Source: G963663315 sp963663315
Lineage (GTDB): Bacteria > Pseudomonadota > Gammaproteobacteria > Arenicellales > Poriferihabitantaceae
Length of the DNA: 64,000 nucleotides
Direction: 5' to 3'
Assembly (NCBI GenBank): GCA_963663315.1
Contig: OY760176.1
Span: 1,488,001 to 1,552,000 of the forward strand
A program made the translations under genes and the position numbers. Positions 54,041-61,401 of the stretch are shown here, piece after piece. The notes below the pieces were generated by a model. It was not told the DNA's origin. It worked only from the letters and a program-made list of their open reading frames with translations, and ran no database searches. Positions within the stretch are counted from its first letter, which is position 1. Every line of letters starts with the position of its first letter.

Positions 54041-54125
54041 TGGTGGAGGGGGGAGGATTCGAACCTCCGAAGGCTGAGCCAACAGATTTACAGTCTGCCC
54101 CCTTTGACCGCTCGGGAACCCCTCC
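54041..54125 (-). tRNA. tyrU: tRNA-Tyr (anticodon GTA)
   Basis: Class II tRNA of 85 nt with a long variable arm. Acceptor GGAGGGG/CCCCTCC, anticodon loop CTGTAAA, encoded CCA. Confidence 0.97.
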
Positions 54126-54264
54126 TTCTAAAATTTAGCACAAACGATCAATTATGGCCCATAACTTGATTTATGTCAACCTGTAACCTCTCAATTCAAG
54201 TTTCTTTGGAACCAGACTTATCCAACCATTTCAGACCCCATTCACACCAATCAGTCACTCAGAA

Positions 54265-54626
54265 TGGAGCCCGCAGAGGGACTCGAACCCACGACCTGCT
54301 GATTCTTACCCACTACCGCTTTCGAGGCCGCTTGTTGCGATTCGCCACTCACGTTTGGGGTCTGGACTTTCTCTTCACCTTATTCCCGGTTAACCGGAAT
54401 ACTTAGGTGGGTGGTGTAAAGTCTCTACACTCCAGTCCCGAATCAATTTCCGGGATGTAGCACGGGATTGCCATTTGAATTCTGCGAACAGAATCAGCCA
54501 CTGGCCGATAATCAATCCAGAATCCAGCTAAGGTTTCCCCGTTTTAGCCACCTCCACTTCACAGGTTTCCCCATGAAGGTGCAATTTTTACAAATCAGCT
54601 GCTCTAGCCAACTGAGCTATGCGGGC
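54265..54626 (-). tRNA. thrU: tRNA-Thr (anticodon TGT) interrupted by a group I intron
   Basis: Exon 1 is 54590-54626 (37 nt) and exon 2 is 54265-54304 (40 nt, including encoded CCA). Joined, they give a complete 77-nt tRNA: acceptor GCCCGCA/TGCGGGC, D arm GCTC/GAGC, anticodon stem GCTGA/TCAGC with loop TTTGTAA, T arm GTGGG/CCCTC, discriminator T. The break falls exactly between U36 and A37. The position at the head of Thr-Tyr-Gly-Thr matches E. coli thrU. Without splicing the tRNA could not form its anticodon arm. Confidence 0.95.
54305..54589 (-). ncRNA. Self-splicing group I intron (IC3-like) in tRNA-Thr
   Basis: 285 nt, no open reading frame for a homing endonuclease. The 5' exon ends in U and the intron ends in G, as group I splicing requires. 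Intron positions 8-10 (GCA) can pair with the exon triplet UGU, forming P1 with a G-U at the cleavage site. P2 is CTTCA (12-16)/TGAAG (29-33) capped by GGAAA. P3 is GGTGG (38-42)/CCACC (176-180). P7 is GACTTT (167-172)/AAAGTC (220-225), next to the conserved GTGTAGA. P8 is CACCT (181-185)/AGGTG (210-214), with an extra hairpin inside. Segments GGGGAAACCT, TGTAGAGAC, CACCCACCTAAG and AAGGTGAAG closely follow the Azoarcus tRNA-Ile intron as I remember it. Confidence 0.93.
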
Positions 54627-54694
54627 ATGATTACCTTTTTCCCACTCTATCAGCAAAAAACCATGATGCTGTATGAATTGAAAAATGGAGCGCG

Positions 54695-54724
54695 ATTTTA
54701 CTCAAAACAGGGGGTTGAATGCAA
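54695..54724 (-). promoter_or_regulatory. Promoter of the tRNA cluster
   Basis: On the minus strand TTGCAT, 18-bp spacer, TAAAAT, then the GC-rich discriminator CGCGCTCC. The -10 and discriminator (TAAAATCGCGC) are identical over 11 bases to those of the str operon promoter at 41569. The -35 is weak. Transcription would start about 60 bp before tRNA-Thr(TGT). Confidence 0.6.
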
Positions 54725-54808
54725 TCAAAAAATTGCAGATATTTCAGGAATTAACTGAACAAGACCCGAAAATGAAGAGATCAGTCTGCGGATTCGCAAA
54801 ACCGATAG

Positions 54809-55609
54809 TCAAATCCAGCAATTCAGTTTGACCAATCTGACCCCGGATTCGTCCCAGTCATGCGTTGACAACTGTGCCTGATCTATAATCGCCAATGGAA
54901 ATTCCATCCAGTTAAACGGGCCTAAACGTCGATACTCCGGCTGGAATTTGGCTTCATACCCGTTACTTCTCAGGCGTTTCAAATGTCTATCGGCCAATTT
55001 CTCCTGACTGAACACTCCCATCGAGATTCGAATCAAGCCATTACCTGCCCGGTATAGAAAATGCTCCAGCCCTTCGGACTTGAGTTTTTTCACCATTGCA
55101 TCAGCGGACGACTCCGAATTGAACGGACCCAGATAGACGCGGTAATCAAGCAGTTGCCGACTGCCACTGGTGACATTCCGGAACTTGATTCCGCTCTCGT
55201 TCATCCACATCTTCGCTGCCTGCCAGCTTTCCATTTCCTTGAATGGACCCAGTCGATAACAGGTTTTAGCGACAGGCTGATCACTGCTTCCGGCAATGGG
55301 GTCTTCATCAACAGCCGCTGCCATGCCCGGCAATTCCCCGGTAATCACTTCGTCGGCACGACTTTGCGTGTCGTTTTCAACTGGCAGGCTTTCAGCCGTG
55401 ATATCTGTGGCGCCGGTTTCATTGAATTGCGGATCAAGGACAGCGCCGACCGGTTGCGAGGTATCAACTTCGCCAAGCAGCAACATCCCTGTTTTGTTCA
55501 CATCAGACCCGGAATCAAGGCGCACTTTCTCCGGCGTGTTCTCCCGCCCACCAACCAACAGATAAGCTGCCACATTTGTAATAACCAGGAACGCCGCCAG
55601 CCACTTCAT
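54809..55609 (-). CDS. SPOR-domain membrane protein
   Basis: N-terminal membrane anchor (about 3-20: LAAFLVITNVAAYLLVG), a low-complexity periplasmic linker to about residue 110, and a C-terminal SPOR-like part with YRLGPFKEMESWQAAKMWM and YRVYLGPFNSESSADAMVKK. Such proteins bind denuded septal peptidoglycan. True start at 55609, where ATGA overlaps the coaX stop; the longer upstream frame is inside coaX. 266 aa. A SPOR protein in this place between coaX and the tRNA cluster is also known in Pseudomonas. Confidence 0.85.
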   Translation of the reverse strand: MKWLAAFLVITNVAAYLLVGGRENTPEKVRLDSGSDVNKTGMLLLGEVDTSQPVGAVLDPQFNETGATDITAESLPVENDTQSRADEVITGELPGMAAAVDEDPIAGSSDQPVAKTCYRLGPFKEMESWQAAKMWMNESGIKFRNVTSGSRQLLDYRVYLGPFNSESSADAMVKKLKSEGLEHFLYRAGNGLIRISMGVFSQEKLADRHLKRLRSNGYEAKFQPEYRRLGPFNWMEFPLAIIDQAQLSTHDWDESGVRLVKLNCWI

Positions 55610-56409
55610 CGAGTATCTTCCTCGCTCAGGGCGAGCAATCCGATCAATACCAGATCGGGAACAATCACGAATGGGTGTTCCGATACTGTGGCCAATCGGT
55701 GTGCGTCTCCCCCTGTCAGAATGAGTCTCAATTCCAGCCCTGCAATCTTTTTGTAATGGCAGATGGCACAATCCATGGCTGAAACCACAGCCAGCATCAC
55801 TCCATTTTCGACTGCCTCCCAGGTATTCGAATTCTGATACGACAAGCATCCTTTCATGGTATTAGCAGTAACTGATCTGATCTGTCCGGTGGAAGAATGG
55901 AGGGAATATATCATGGTCGCCATTCCCGGGAAAATAATCCCGCCATCGAATACGCCTTGTGCGTTTACATAGTCAATCGTCACTGCCGTTCCGGCATCGA
56001 TCACAACCATTGACCGGTTACCAGTCATCAACCTTGCGCCGATCATGGCCAACCACCGGTCAACACCCAGATCTTCCGGCTTGTCATATCGATTGAACAA
56101 GCCCTTTCCGTGCTTGCGAGACTTCATAAAAATCGGCGGGCTTCCCCAAAACGATGTGCAGGTTTCACTCAGGACCTGATTCACTTCCGGTCTGGCCACA
56201 CTGGAAATCAAGATGCCATCAGGATCAGGCAGGCCGGTGAATGCACGTTCCAGGGCCTGAAACAAATCTGCCGACCCGGTTTCGATGGGTTCATTTTGCA
56301 GGCATTTGTTTTGCGGACACTCTTGTGCAGACTGTACTGGCTGTGAACGCAACTGATGGGACGTTGCCCATTTGATTCTTTGATTTCCGGCATCAATCAA
56401 TAATTTCAT
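55606..56409 (-). CDS. coaX: Type III pantothenate kinase
   Basis: First step of coenzyme A synthesis; the ASKHA-fold, potassium-dependent enzyme. LLIDAGNQRIKWA is the phosphate-1 motif, ARLMTGNRSMVVIDAGTAVT contains the second, and GVDRWLAMIGA and ILTGGDAH are also family hallmarks. 267 aa. It overlaps birA by 17 bp and the SPOR gene by 4 bp, so the three are one operon. Confidence 0.93.
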   Translation of the reverse strand: MKLLIDAGNQRIKWATSHQLRSQPVQSAQECPQNKCLQNEPIETGSADLFQALERAFTGLPDPDGILISSVARPEVNQVLSETCTSFWGSPPIFMKSRKHGKGLFNRYDKPEDLGVDRWLAMIGARLMTGNRSMVVIDAGTAVTIDYVNAQGVFDGGIIFPGMATMIYSLHSSTGQIRSVTANTMKGCLSYQNSNTWEAVENGVMLAVVSAMDCAICHYKKIAGLELRLILTGGDAHRLATVSEHPFVIVPDLVLIGLLALSEEDTR

Positions 56410-57214
56410 TATATTCGACTACCTGATTTTTCGCCCGCCTTAACTGGAGCGAAACCTCTCCGGTAATGATTCGATGAACCAACCCGCCACTTACAATCAG
56501 CAATGCACCCGTTTCATCTACACCGGACGCGACCCCGCTTATCACCCTTGAACCCGAAACAACCTGAACCGGTTGACCCCGATGTGCATTTGCCAGATTC
56601 CATTGGTGTGCGAAACCGGCAAATCCTCTTGCAGTAAAATCGGTCAGTACCCTATCATGATTTTTTACCAGTTCCACCACCAATTGATCGCGATCAATCT
56701 GGTACCCCACTGATGTCAGATCGACCCAGGGCTGATCAATTTTTCCTGCCACCGGAGCTGATACCATTAAATTCAATCCAATTCCTATGACACAATTCAG
56801 TCCAGAAATTTCAACCAGGATTCCACCCGCCTTTTTGCCACCAATCAGAATGTCATTCGGCCATTTCAATTCAACCTGTTGTACGCCAAATCCTCGCAGA
56901 CTCTTGATCACGGCAATACCCGAAACCAGAGACACTCCCTGGGTATCAGACCTGTTCAGGAGCCAACCCAATGAAAGCAGGATCGACCCGGATCGGGAAT
57001 TTTGCCACGATTTCCCCCGGCGACCCCGTCCTGCGCTCTGGTTTTCGGCCAGACAAATGCAACCATCCGGATCACTTTGCTCCAGCAACCAGGTATTCGT
57101 TGAATCCAACTCGTCGAAATAATGGATTTTCTTGTCCGAAAACCTGCCGATACCCACCAGTGCATTGCGTATGGTGTCTATGTCGTGCCTCGGATATTTT
57201 TGACTAAGCGCCAT
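56393..57214 (-). CDS. birA: Biotin--[acetyl-CoA-carboxylase] ligase (no DNA-binding domain)
   Basis: Attaches biotin to the BCCP subunit of acetyl-CoA carboxylase. The biotin-AMP loop is GRGRRGKSW (62-70), with KWPNDILIGGKKAGGILVE and a C-terminal SH3-like domain. At 273 aa it lacks most of the E. coli N-terminal helix-turn-helix (321 aa), so it is probably monofunctional and does not repress bio genes; only about 25 residues precede the catalytic domain. First gene of birA-coaX-SPOR, 37 bp from divergent ispG. Confidence 0.92.
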   Translation of the reverse strand: MALSQKYPRHDIDTIRNALVGIGRFSDKKIHYFDELDSTNTWLLEQSDPDGCICLAENQSAGRGRRGKSWQNSRSGSILLSLGWLLNRSDTQGVSLVSGIAVIKSLRGFGVQQVELKWPNDILIGGKKAGGILVEISGLNCVIGIGLNLMVSAPVAGKIDQPWVDLTSVGYQIDRDQLVVELVKNHDRVLTDFTARGFAGFAHQWNLANAHRGQPVQVVSGSRVISGVASGVDETGALLIVSGGLVHRIITGEVSLQLRRAKNQVVEYNEIID

Positions 57215-57251
57215 GAAAGAGATAGAGTAAGTGATTTAATCTGGCTGTAAC

Positions 57252-58379
57252 ATGATACAACGAAATCAAACCCGGGAAGTACGAATCGGACGGATAAAAA
57301 TCGGCAACGGCAATCCGATCGCAGTACAGAGCATGTGCGCAACTCCGACCACGGACCTCGCGGCCACGGCCAGACAACTCCGGTCTCTTGAGGCGGCCGG
57401 CGCCGATGTCATTCGCATTGCGGCCGATAATAAAAAAGATGCCCGCGCATTGATTGAATTGCGACAAAACTGCGATGCGGTATTGAGCGTGGATTTGCAG
57501 GAAAACTATCGCCTTGCAGAAATTCTGGCGCCTCATGTTGACAAGATTCGCTATAACCCCGGCCACTTGTATCATCATGAGAGGAACAAACCCTGGCAAG
57601 ACAAGGTGCAATATCTGGTCGATATCGCGGCCAAAAACGACTGCGCCATTCGGGTCGGCGTCAATGCGGGTTCAGTAGACCCGGACAAGCTCGGAAAGTA
57701 CTCTGCCGGTGACTCCGTATCGCCGATGGTGGACAGTGCGCTGGAACACAGCGAGTGGCTTGACCGGATCGGTTTTACCCGATATTGCGTTTCGCTGAAG
57801 GATTCTGACCCGAAGAAAACCGTTGAGACCTACTTAAGGTTCGCACAGGCACGACCCGAAATACCCTTGCATCTGGGTGTGACTGAGGCCGGATTGCCGC
57901 CAGAAGGCATCGAAAAAACCCGAATCGCTTTTGAACAACTGATAGGCAAGGGCATCGGCGACACGATCCGGGTTTCCCTTACCGTTGCGCATGAAGACAA
58001 GCATCAGGAAATTTCCGCAGGACGCCAGATACTGGAGGATATCGCCAACGGACGGGTTCGAACCGTGGTGTATTTTGATGAAGACAAACTCAATCTGATC
58101 AGTTGCCCCAGTTGTTCCAGAGTCGAAAATGAAAAATTCATAGACCTCGCCCAGAAAGTGAAAGTCCGAACCCGATATGCAGAAGATCACGCTATCACTA
58201 TTGCGGTGATGGGCTGTCGGGTCAATGGCCCCGGAGAAACCGACGATGCAGACCTGGGGCTATGGTGTGGACCCAATTACGTCAATCTGAAAAAACGCGG
58301 GGAAAAGGTGGGCGCCTTCAAGTATGACGAGATACTGGATCAACTCGACGTTGAGTTAAAGTCCCTGATCGGACTTTAG
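57252..58379 (+). CDS. ispG: 4-hydroxy-3-methylbut-2-enyl diphosphate synthase (IspG/GcpE)
   Basis: [4Fe-4S] enzyme that makes HMBPP in the MEP isoprenoid pathway. Cluster cysteines are C285 and C288 (SCPSCSRV) and C322 (GCRVNGPGE), with E329 as the fourth ligand. TIM-barrel half about 1-250. Length 375 aa is near the E. coli 372, yet several stretches differ from the usual gammaproteobacterial form: KIRYNPGHLYHHERNKPWQD, VAHEDKHQEISAGRQILEDI and DADLGLWCGPNYVNLK. It may come from another lineage. Divergent from birA by 37 bp. Confidence 0.93.
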   Translation: MIQRNQTREVRIGRIKIGNGNPIAVQSMCATPTTDLAATARQLRSLEAAGADVIRIAADNKKDARALIELRQNCDAVLSVDLQENYRLAEILAPHVDKIRYNPGHLYHHERNKPWQDKVQYLVDIAAKNDCAIRVGVNAGSVDPDKLGKYSAGDSVSPMVDSALEHSEWLDRIGFTRYCVSLKDSDPKKTVETYLRFAQARPEIPLHLGVTEAGLPPEGIEKTRIAFEQLIGKGIGDTIRVSLTVAHEDKHQEISAGRQILEDIANGRVRTVVYFDEDKLNLISCPSCSRVENEKFIDLAQKVKVRTRYAEDHAITIAVMGCRVNGPGETDDADLGLWCGPNYVNLKKRGEKVGAFKYDEILDQLDVELKSLIGL

Positions 58380-58433
58380 CCGAGGGTTTTGCAGCGACAG
58401 GCCCCGTACCTGTCCACGCCAGGAAGCAAGAAG

Positions 58434-58604
58434 ATGAAAACACCCTCAGAACAAGCACAAAAAACTTTAGCTGTTCTGCAGCAAGCTGTTGCAGAAGTAT
58501 TGGAAAAGAAACGCAAGCTTGGACAATATGCCGTTGTCTGGCGTGATGGCAAGATTGTTAAATTAATGCCTGATAAAGATTCTGTAGAAAACAAAGTAGT
58601 CTGA
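58434..58604 (+). CDS. Small conserved protein of unknown function
   Basis: 56 aa, start at the ATG at 58434 with AGGAAG 7 nt upstream. Predicted to be mostly one helix (about 5-30) followed by a short strand: EVLEKKRKLGQYAVVWRDGK is a pattern I recall from small hypothetical proteins in many bacteria. No cysteines, no membrane segment. The codons are richer in A and T than those of ispG and ilvD on either side. It lies 54 bp after ispG. I cannot assign a function. Confidence 0.7.
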   Translation: MKTPSEQAQKTLAVLQQAVAEVLEKKRKLGQYAVVWRDGKIVKLMPDKDSVENKVV

Positions 58605-58697
58605 TTAGTACGGCCAGGTATTGTCAACTTAACAGCTCTCCGGCGCCAGGAGTAAACCAACTGTCCGGTTTCGAGAGGCATTGATTGGAAGTGCCGG

Positions 58698-58805
58698 ATG
58701 AGGCGGCTGATCTGCTGGGAAGGAGTGCCACAAAATACTCTGGTCTCGGTAAATTTGTTAGAATCCGGGGAATTAAATTTCCCCGGCACAAAATACCATG
58801 CCTGA
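58698..58805 (+). CDS. Possible leader peptide overlapping ilvD start
   Basis: A 35-codon frame starting MRRLICWEGV with a GGAAG element 6 nt upstream. Nine of 35 residues are Leu, Val or Ile. It runs through the hairpin at 58765-58786 and stops 5 bases after the A of the ilvD ATG (ATGCCTGA), a layout that permits coupled re-initiation. Could be chance; no homologue is known to me. Confidence 0.35.
   Translation: MRRLICWEGVPQNTLVSVNLLESGELNFPGTKYHA
58765..58786 (+). promoter_or_regulatory. Hairpin or operator directly before ilvD
   Basis: Perfect 8-bp arms CCGGGGAA and TTCCCCGG with a 6-base AT loop, ending 11 nt before the ilvD ATG. It covers the place where a Shine-Dalgarno should be, and none is visible between it and the ATG. 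There is no T-run, so it is not a terminator. A fold that controls ilvD translation, or a protein site, is inferred. Confidence 0.5.
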
Positions 58806-60642
58806 CTACAGATCCTGGACTACGACCCGCGGTAGAACTATGGCGGGGGCCCGAGCGCTTTGGCGCGCTACGGGGATGAAAGATGATGATTTCAACAAAC
58901 CGATCATTGCGGTTGCCAATTCATTTACCCAGTTCGTGCCCGGACATGTTCATTTGAAGGATATGGGACAACTGGTTGCCCGCGAGATTGAAGCTGCGGG
59001 GGGCGTTGCCAAGGAGTTCAACACCATCGCAGTGGATGACGGCATCGCGATGGGGCATGGCGGCATGTTGTATTCGCTGCCGTCGCGCGAAATCATTGCC
59101 GATTCGGTCGAATATATGGTGAATGCCCATTGTGCGGATGCCATGGTCTGCATTTCGAATTGCGACAAGATTACCCCCGGTATGTTGATGGCGGCAATGC
59201 GCCTGAACATTCCTGCGATTTTTGTGTCCGGTGGGCCGATGGAAGCAGGCAAAGTGACCTGGCGTGATCATGAAAAGGCGGTCGATCTGGTGGATGCGAT
59301 GATGGTGGCGGCTGACGATGATGTCACCGACAGCGAATCAGACGAGATGGAACGATCAGCCTGCCCAACCTGTGGCTCCTGCTCAGGCATGTTTACCGCA
59401 AATTCAATGAATTGCCTGATGGAAGCTCTCGGACTTGCCTTGCCGGGAAATGGGACTATCGTAGCGACCCATGGCGAACGAAAACGATTGTTCCTGGAAG
59501 CGGGCCGTCTCATCGTCGCCACGGCCAAACGGCATTATGAACAGGGCGACTATGAAGTTCTGCCAAGAAGCATCGCAAATTTCGAAGCATTCGAAAATGC
59601 GATGTCGCTGGATATCGCAATGGGAGGTTCTACCAATACGGTCCTGCATCTGCTCGCCGCTGCCCAGGAAGGTGAAGTGGATTTCACTATGAAGGATATT
59701 GATCGTCTGAGCAGGAGAGTGCCCAACCTTTGCAAGGTGGCTCCAGCCAAATCCGATGTCCATGTAGAGGATGTGCATCGCGCAGGCGGTATCGTAGCGA
59801 TACTGGGTGAACTGGACCGCGCTGGCCTGATTAATCGAAGTGCAAGAACCATACATGCCACCTGCATGGAAGAAGCCATCGCGCTATGGGATGTCCGGCT
59901 GACCGAAGATCAAAAACGCAAGGACTTTTTCCGTGCCGCTCCCGGAGGAATCCCTACCCAGGTCGCTTTCAGTCAAAGCAAGCGTTATAAATCCCTTGAT
60001 CTCGACCGGGAAAATGGTTGTATCCGTGAATTGAAACATGCTTTCAGTCAAGATGGTGGATTGGCGGTGCTTTACGGGAATCTTGCACAAGACGGCTGTA
60101 TTGTAAAAACGGCCGGAGTCGATGAAAGTATCCTCAGATTTTCTGGAAGAGCCAGAATATTCGAAAGCCAGGAGGCCTCAGTCGACAGCATCCTCGGTAA
60201 TCAGGTCCATCCGGGCGATATTGTCGTCATACGATACGAAGGTCCGAAGGGCGGGCCTGGAATGCAGGAAATGCTCTACCCAACCACTTATCTGAAGTTA
60301 AAGAACCTTGGCAAGGAATGTGCACTGGTTACCGATGGTCGATTTTCCGGGGGGACTTCCGGCCTGTCGATCGGCCATATATCACCCGAAGCGGCAGAAG
60401 GCGGACTAATCGGGCTGGTCGAAGAAAACGACCTGATCGAGATCAATATTCCTGAAAGGTCGATTCATCTGGCAGTCGATGATGCCGATCTCGAACAAAG
60501 AAGGACAGCGATGGAAGCCAGAGGCAGTGATGGCTGGAAACCGGATCGAGTGCGCGTGGTCAGCACCGCTCTGAAGGCTTATGCCGCACTGACTACCAGT
60601 GCGTCAAAGGGGGCGGTGCGCAACGTCGACCAACTGTCGTAA
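58798..60642 (+). CDS. ilvD: Dihydroxy-acid dehydratase
   Basis: Fe-S dehydratase that makes the 2-keto acids for valine, isoleucine and leucine. Start MPDYRSWTTTRGRTMAGARA aligns exactly with E. coli IlvD. Cluster and substrate region CPTCGSCSGMFTANSMNCLM, the CISNCDKITPGML segment, and TDGRFSGGTSGLSIGHISPE are present. Length 614 aa against 616. It converges with the CmoA-like gene, only 11 bp apart at the stops. Confidence 0.97.
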   Translation: MPDYRSWTTTRGRTMAGARALWRATGMKDDDFNKPIIAVANSFTQFVPGHVHLKDMGQLVAREIEAAGGVAKEFNTIAVDDGIAMGHGGMLYSLPSREIIADSVEYMVNAHCADAMVCISNCDKITPGMLMAAMRLNIPAIFVSGGPMEAGKVTWRDHEKAVDLVDAMMVAADDDVTDSESDEMERSACPTCGSCSGMFTANSMNCLMEALGLALPGNGTIVATHGERKRLFLEAGRLIVATAKRHYEQGDYEVLPRSIANFEAFENAMSLDIAMGGSTNTVLHLLAAAQEGEVDFTMKDIDRLSRRVPNLCKVAPAKSDVHVEDVHRAGGIVAILGELDRAGLINRSARTIHATCMEEAIALWDVRLTEDQKRKDFFRAAPGGIPTQVAFSQSKRYKSLDLDRENGCIRELKHAFSQDGGLAVLYGNLAQDGCIVKTAGVDESILRFSGRARIFESQEASVDSILGNQVHPGDIVVIRYEGPKGGPGMQEMLYPTTYLKLKNLGKECALVTDGRFSGGTSGLSIGHISPEAAEGGLIGLVEENDLIEINIPERSIHLAVDDADLEQRRTAMEARGSDGWKPDRVRVVSTALKAYAALTTSASKGAVRNVDQLS

Positions 60643-60653
60643 ATCAACCCGGG

Positions 60654-61391
60654 CTAACCTGACACAGGCTGCTTGATCGCCAGATATCCCTGCCAGCACA
60701 GTTCGCTGAATACAATGGATACGCGATCGAATCCTGCCTGATTGAGCATCGCCAGATTTTCGCTTTCGGTACGCGGCGCCAGCACCCCTTCGAGGGCCTG
60801 CGCCTTGCAACGTATTTCCTCATCGGAAAATCCCCGGGATTTTTTGAACCGATGATATTCTTCTGTCATTTCCCGGTCCAGTCGGGGGTCGGCAAATCTG
60901 ATTTTCTCGAACAGTAAAAACAGGCCCTCGGGCCGCAACGCCCTGAATATTCGTCTGGCAATGTCGGCGCGGGTTGGAATCGGCGTAAAGTGCAGAGTGT
61001 AATAGCTGACGACCACCGAAGAGGGTAAAAATTCATGGTTGACGATATCAGCAAGCTCGAATGAAACATTGGCAAATGCGCTGCATCGGCTTCTGGCACG
61101 CGCAATCATTCCGGGAACCTGATCAATGCCGACAATGACCACCCGGCTCTGATCAGAACAAGCGGCCATTTTCGCAGTCAGCGTGCCGGTTGAGCAGCCG
61201 AGTTCATAACATCGTCCGCTGTTTTGCATACTGGACTGGATCAGTTTTACGATCAGGTCATGACCCTCCTCGTATTCGGGAATTGATTTCGATATATGGG
61301 TATCGAACACTCCGGGGACGGCATCATCGAACTGCCATGCTCCCTTGGCAACAACCAGACCATCCCCTGCAGATGCCTTTGTTCGACTCAT
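60654..61391 (-). CDS. CmoA-like SAM-dependent methyltransferase
   Basis: Class I methyltransferase related to carboxy-SAM synthase CmoA: WQFDDAVPGVFDTHISKSIP, SAM loop CYELGCSTGTLTAKM, and EKIRFADPRLDREMTEEYHR follow CmoA closely. However, the residue equivalent to E. coli Arg199, which holds the carboxylate of carboxy-SAM, is Ala197 here (EEIRCKAQALEGV against EISQKRSMLENV). So it probably uses plain SAM. Start taken at the ATG at 61391 (245 aa); a GTG at 61433 would overlap the next gene. No cmoB neighbour. Confidence 0.8.
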   Translation of the reverse strand: MSRTKASAGDGLVVAKGAWQFDDAVPGVFDTHISKSIPEYEEGHDLIVKLIQSSMQNSGRCYELGCSTGTLTAKMAACSDQSRVVIVGIDQVPGMIARARSRCSAFANVSFELADIVNHEFLPSSVVVSYYTLHFTPIPTRADIARRIFRALRPEGLFLLFEKIRFADPRLDREMTEEYHRFKKSRGFSDEEIRCKAQALEGVLAPRTESENLAMLNQAGFDRVSIVFSELCWQGYLAIKQPVSG

Positions 61392-61401
61392 TCTTGGGGA
61401 T

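Noticed and set aside
54473..54758. 96-codon plus-strand frame across the intron and the 5' tRNA exon
   Set aside because: It is on the strand opposite the tRNA and spans its conserved parts; not an intron endonuclease.
58376..58789. 137-codon minus-strand frame opposite the small gene
   Set aside because: The plus-strand small protein has a good ribosome site and a familiar pattern; the minus frame has neither.
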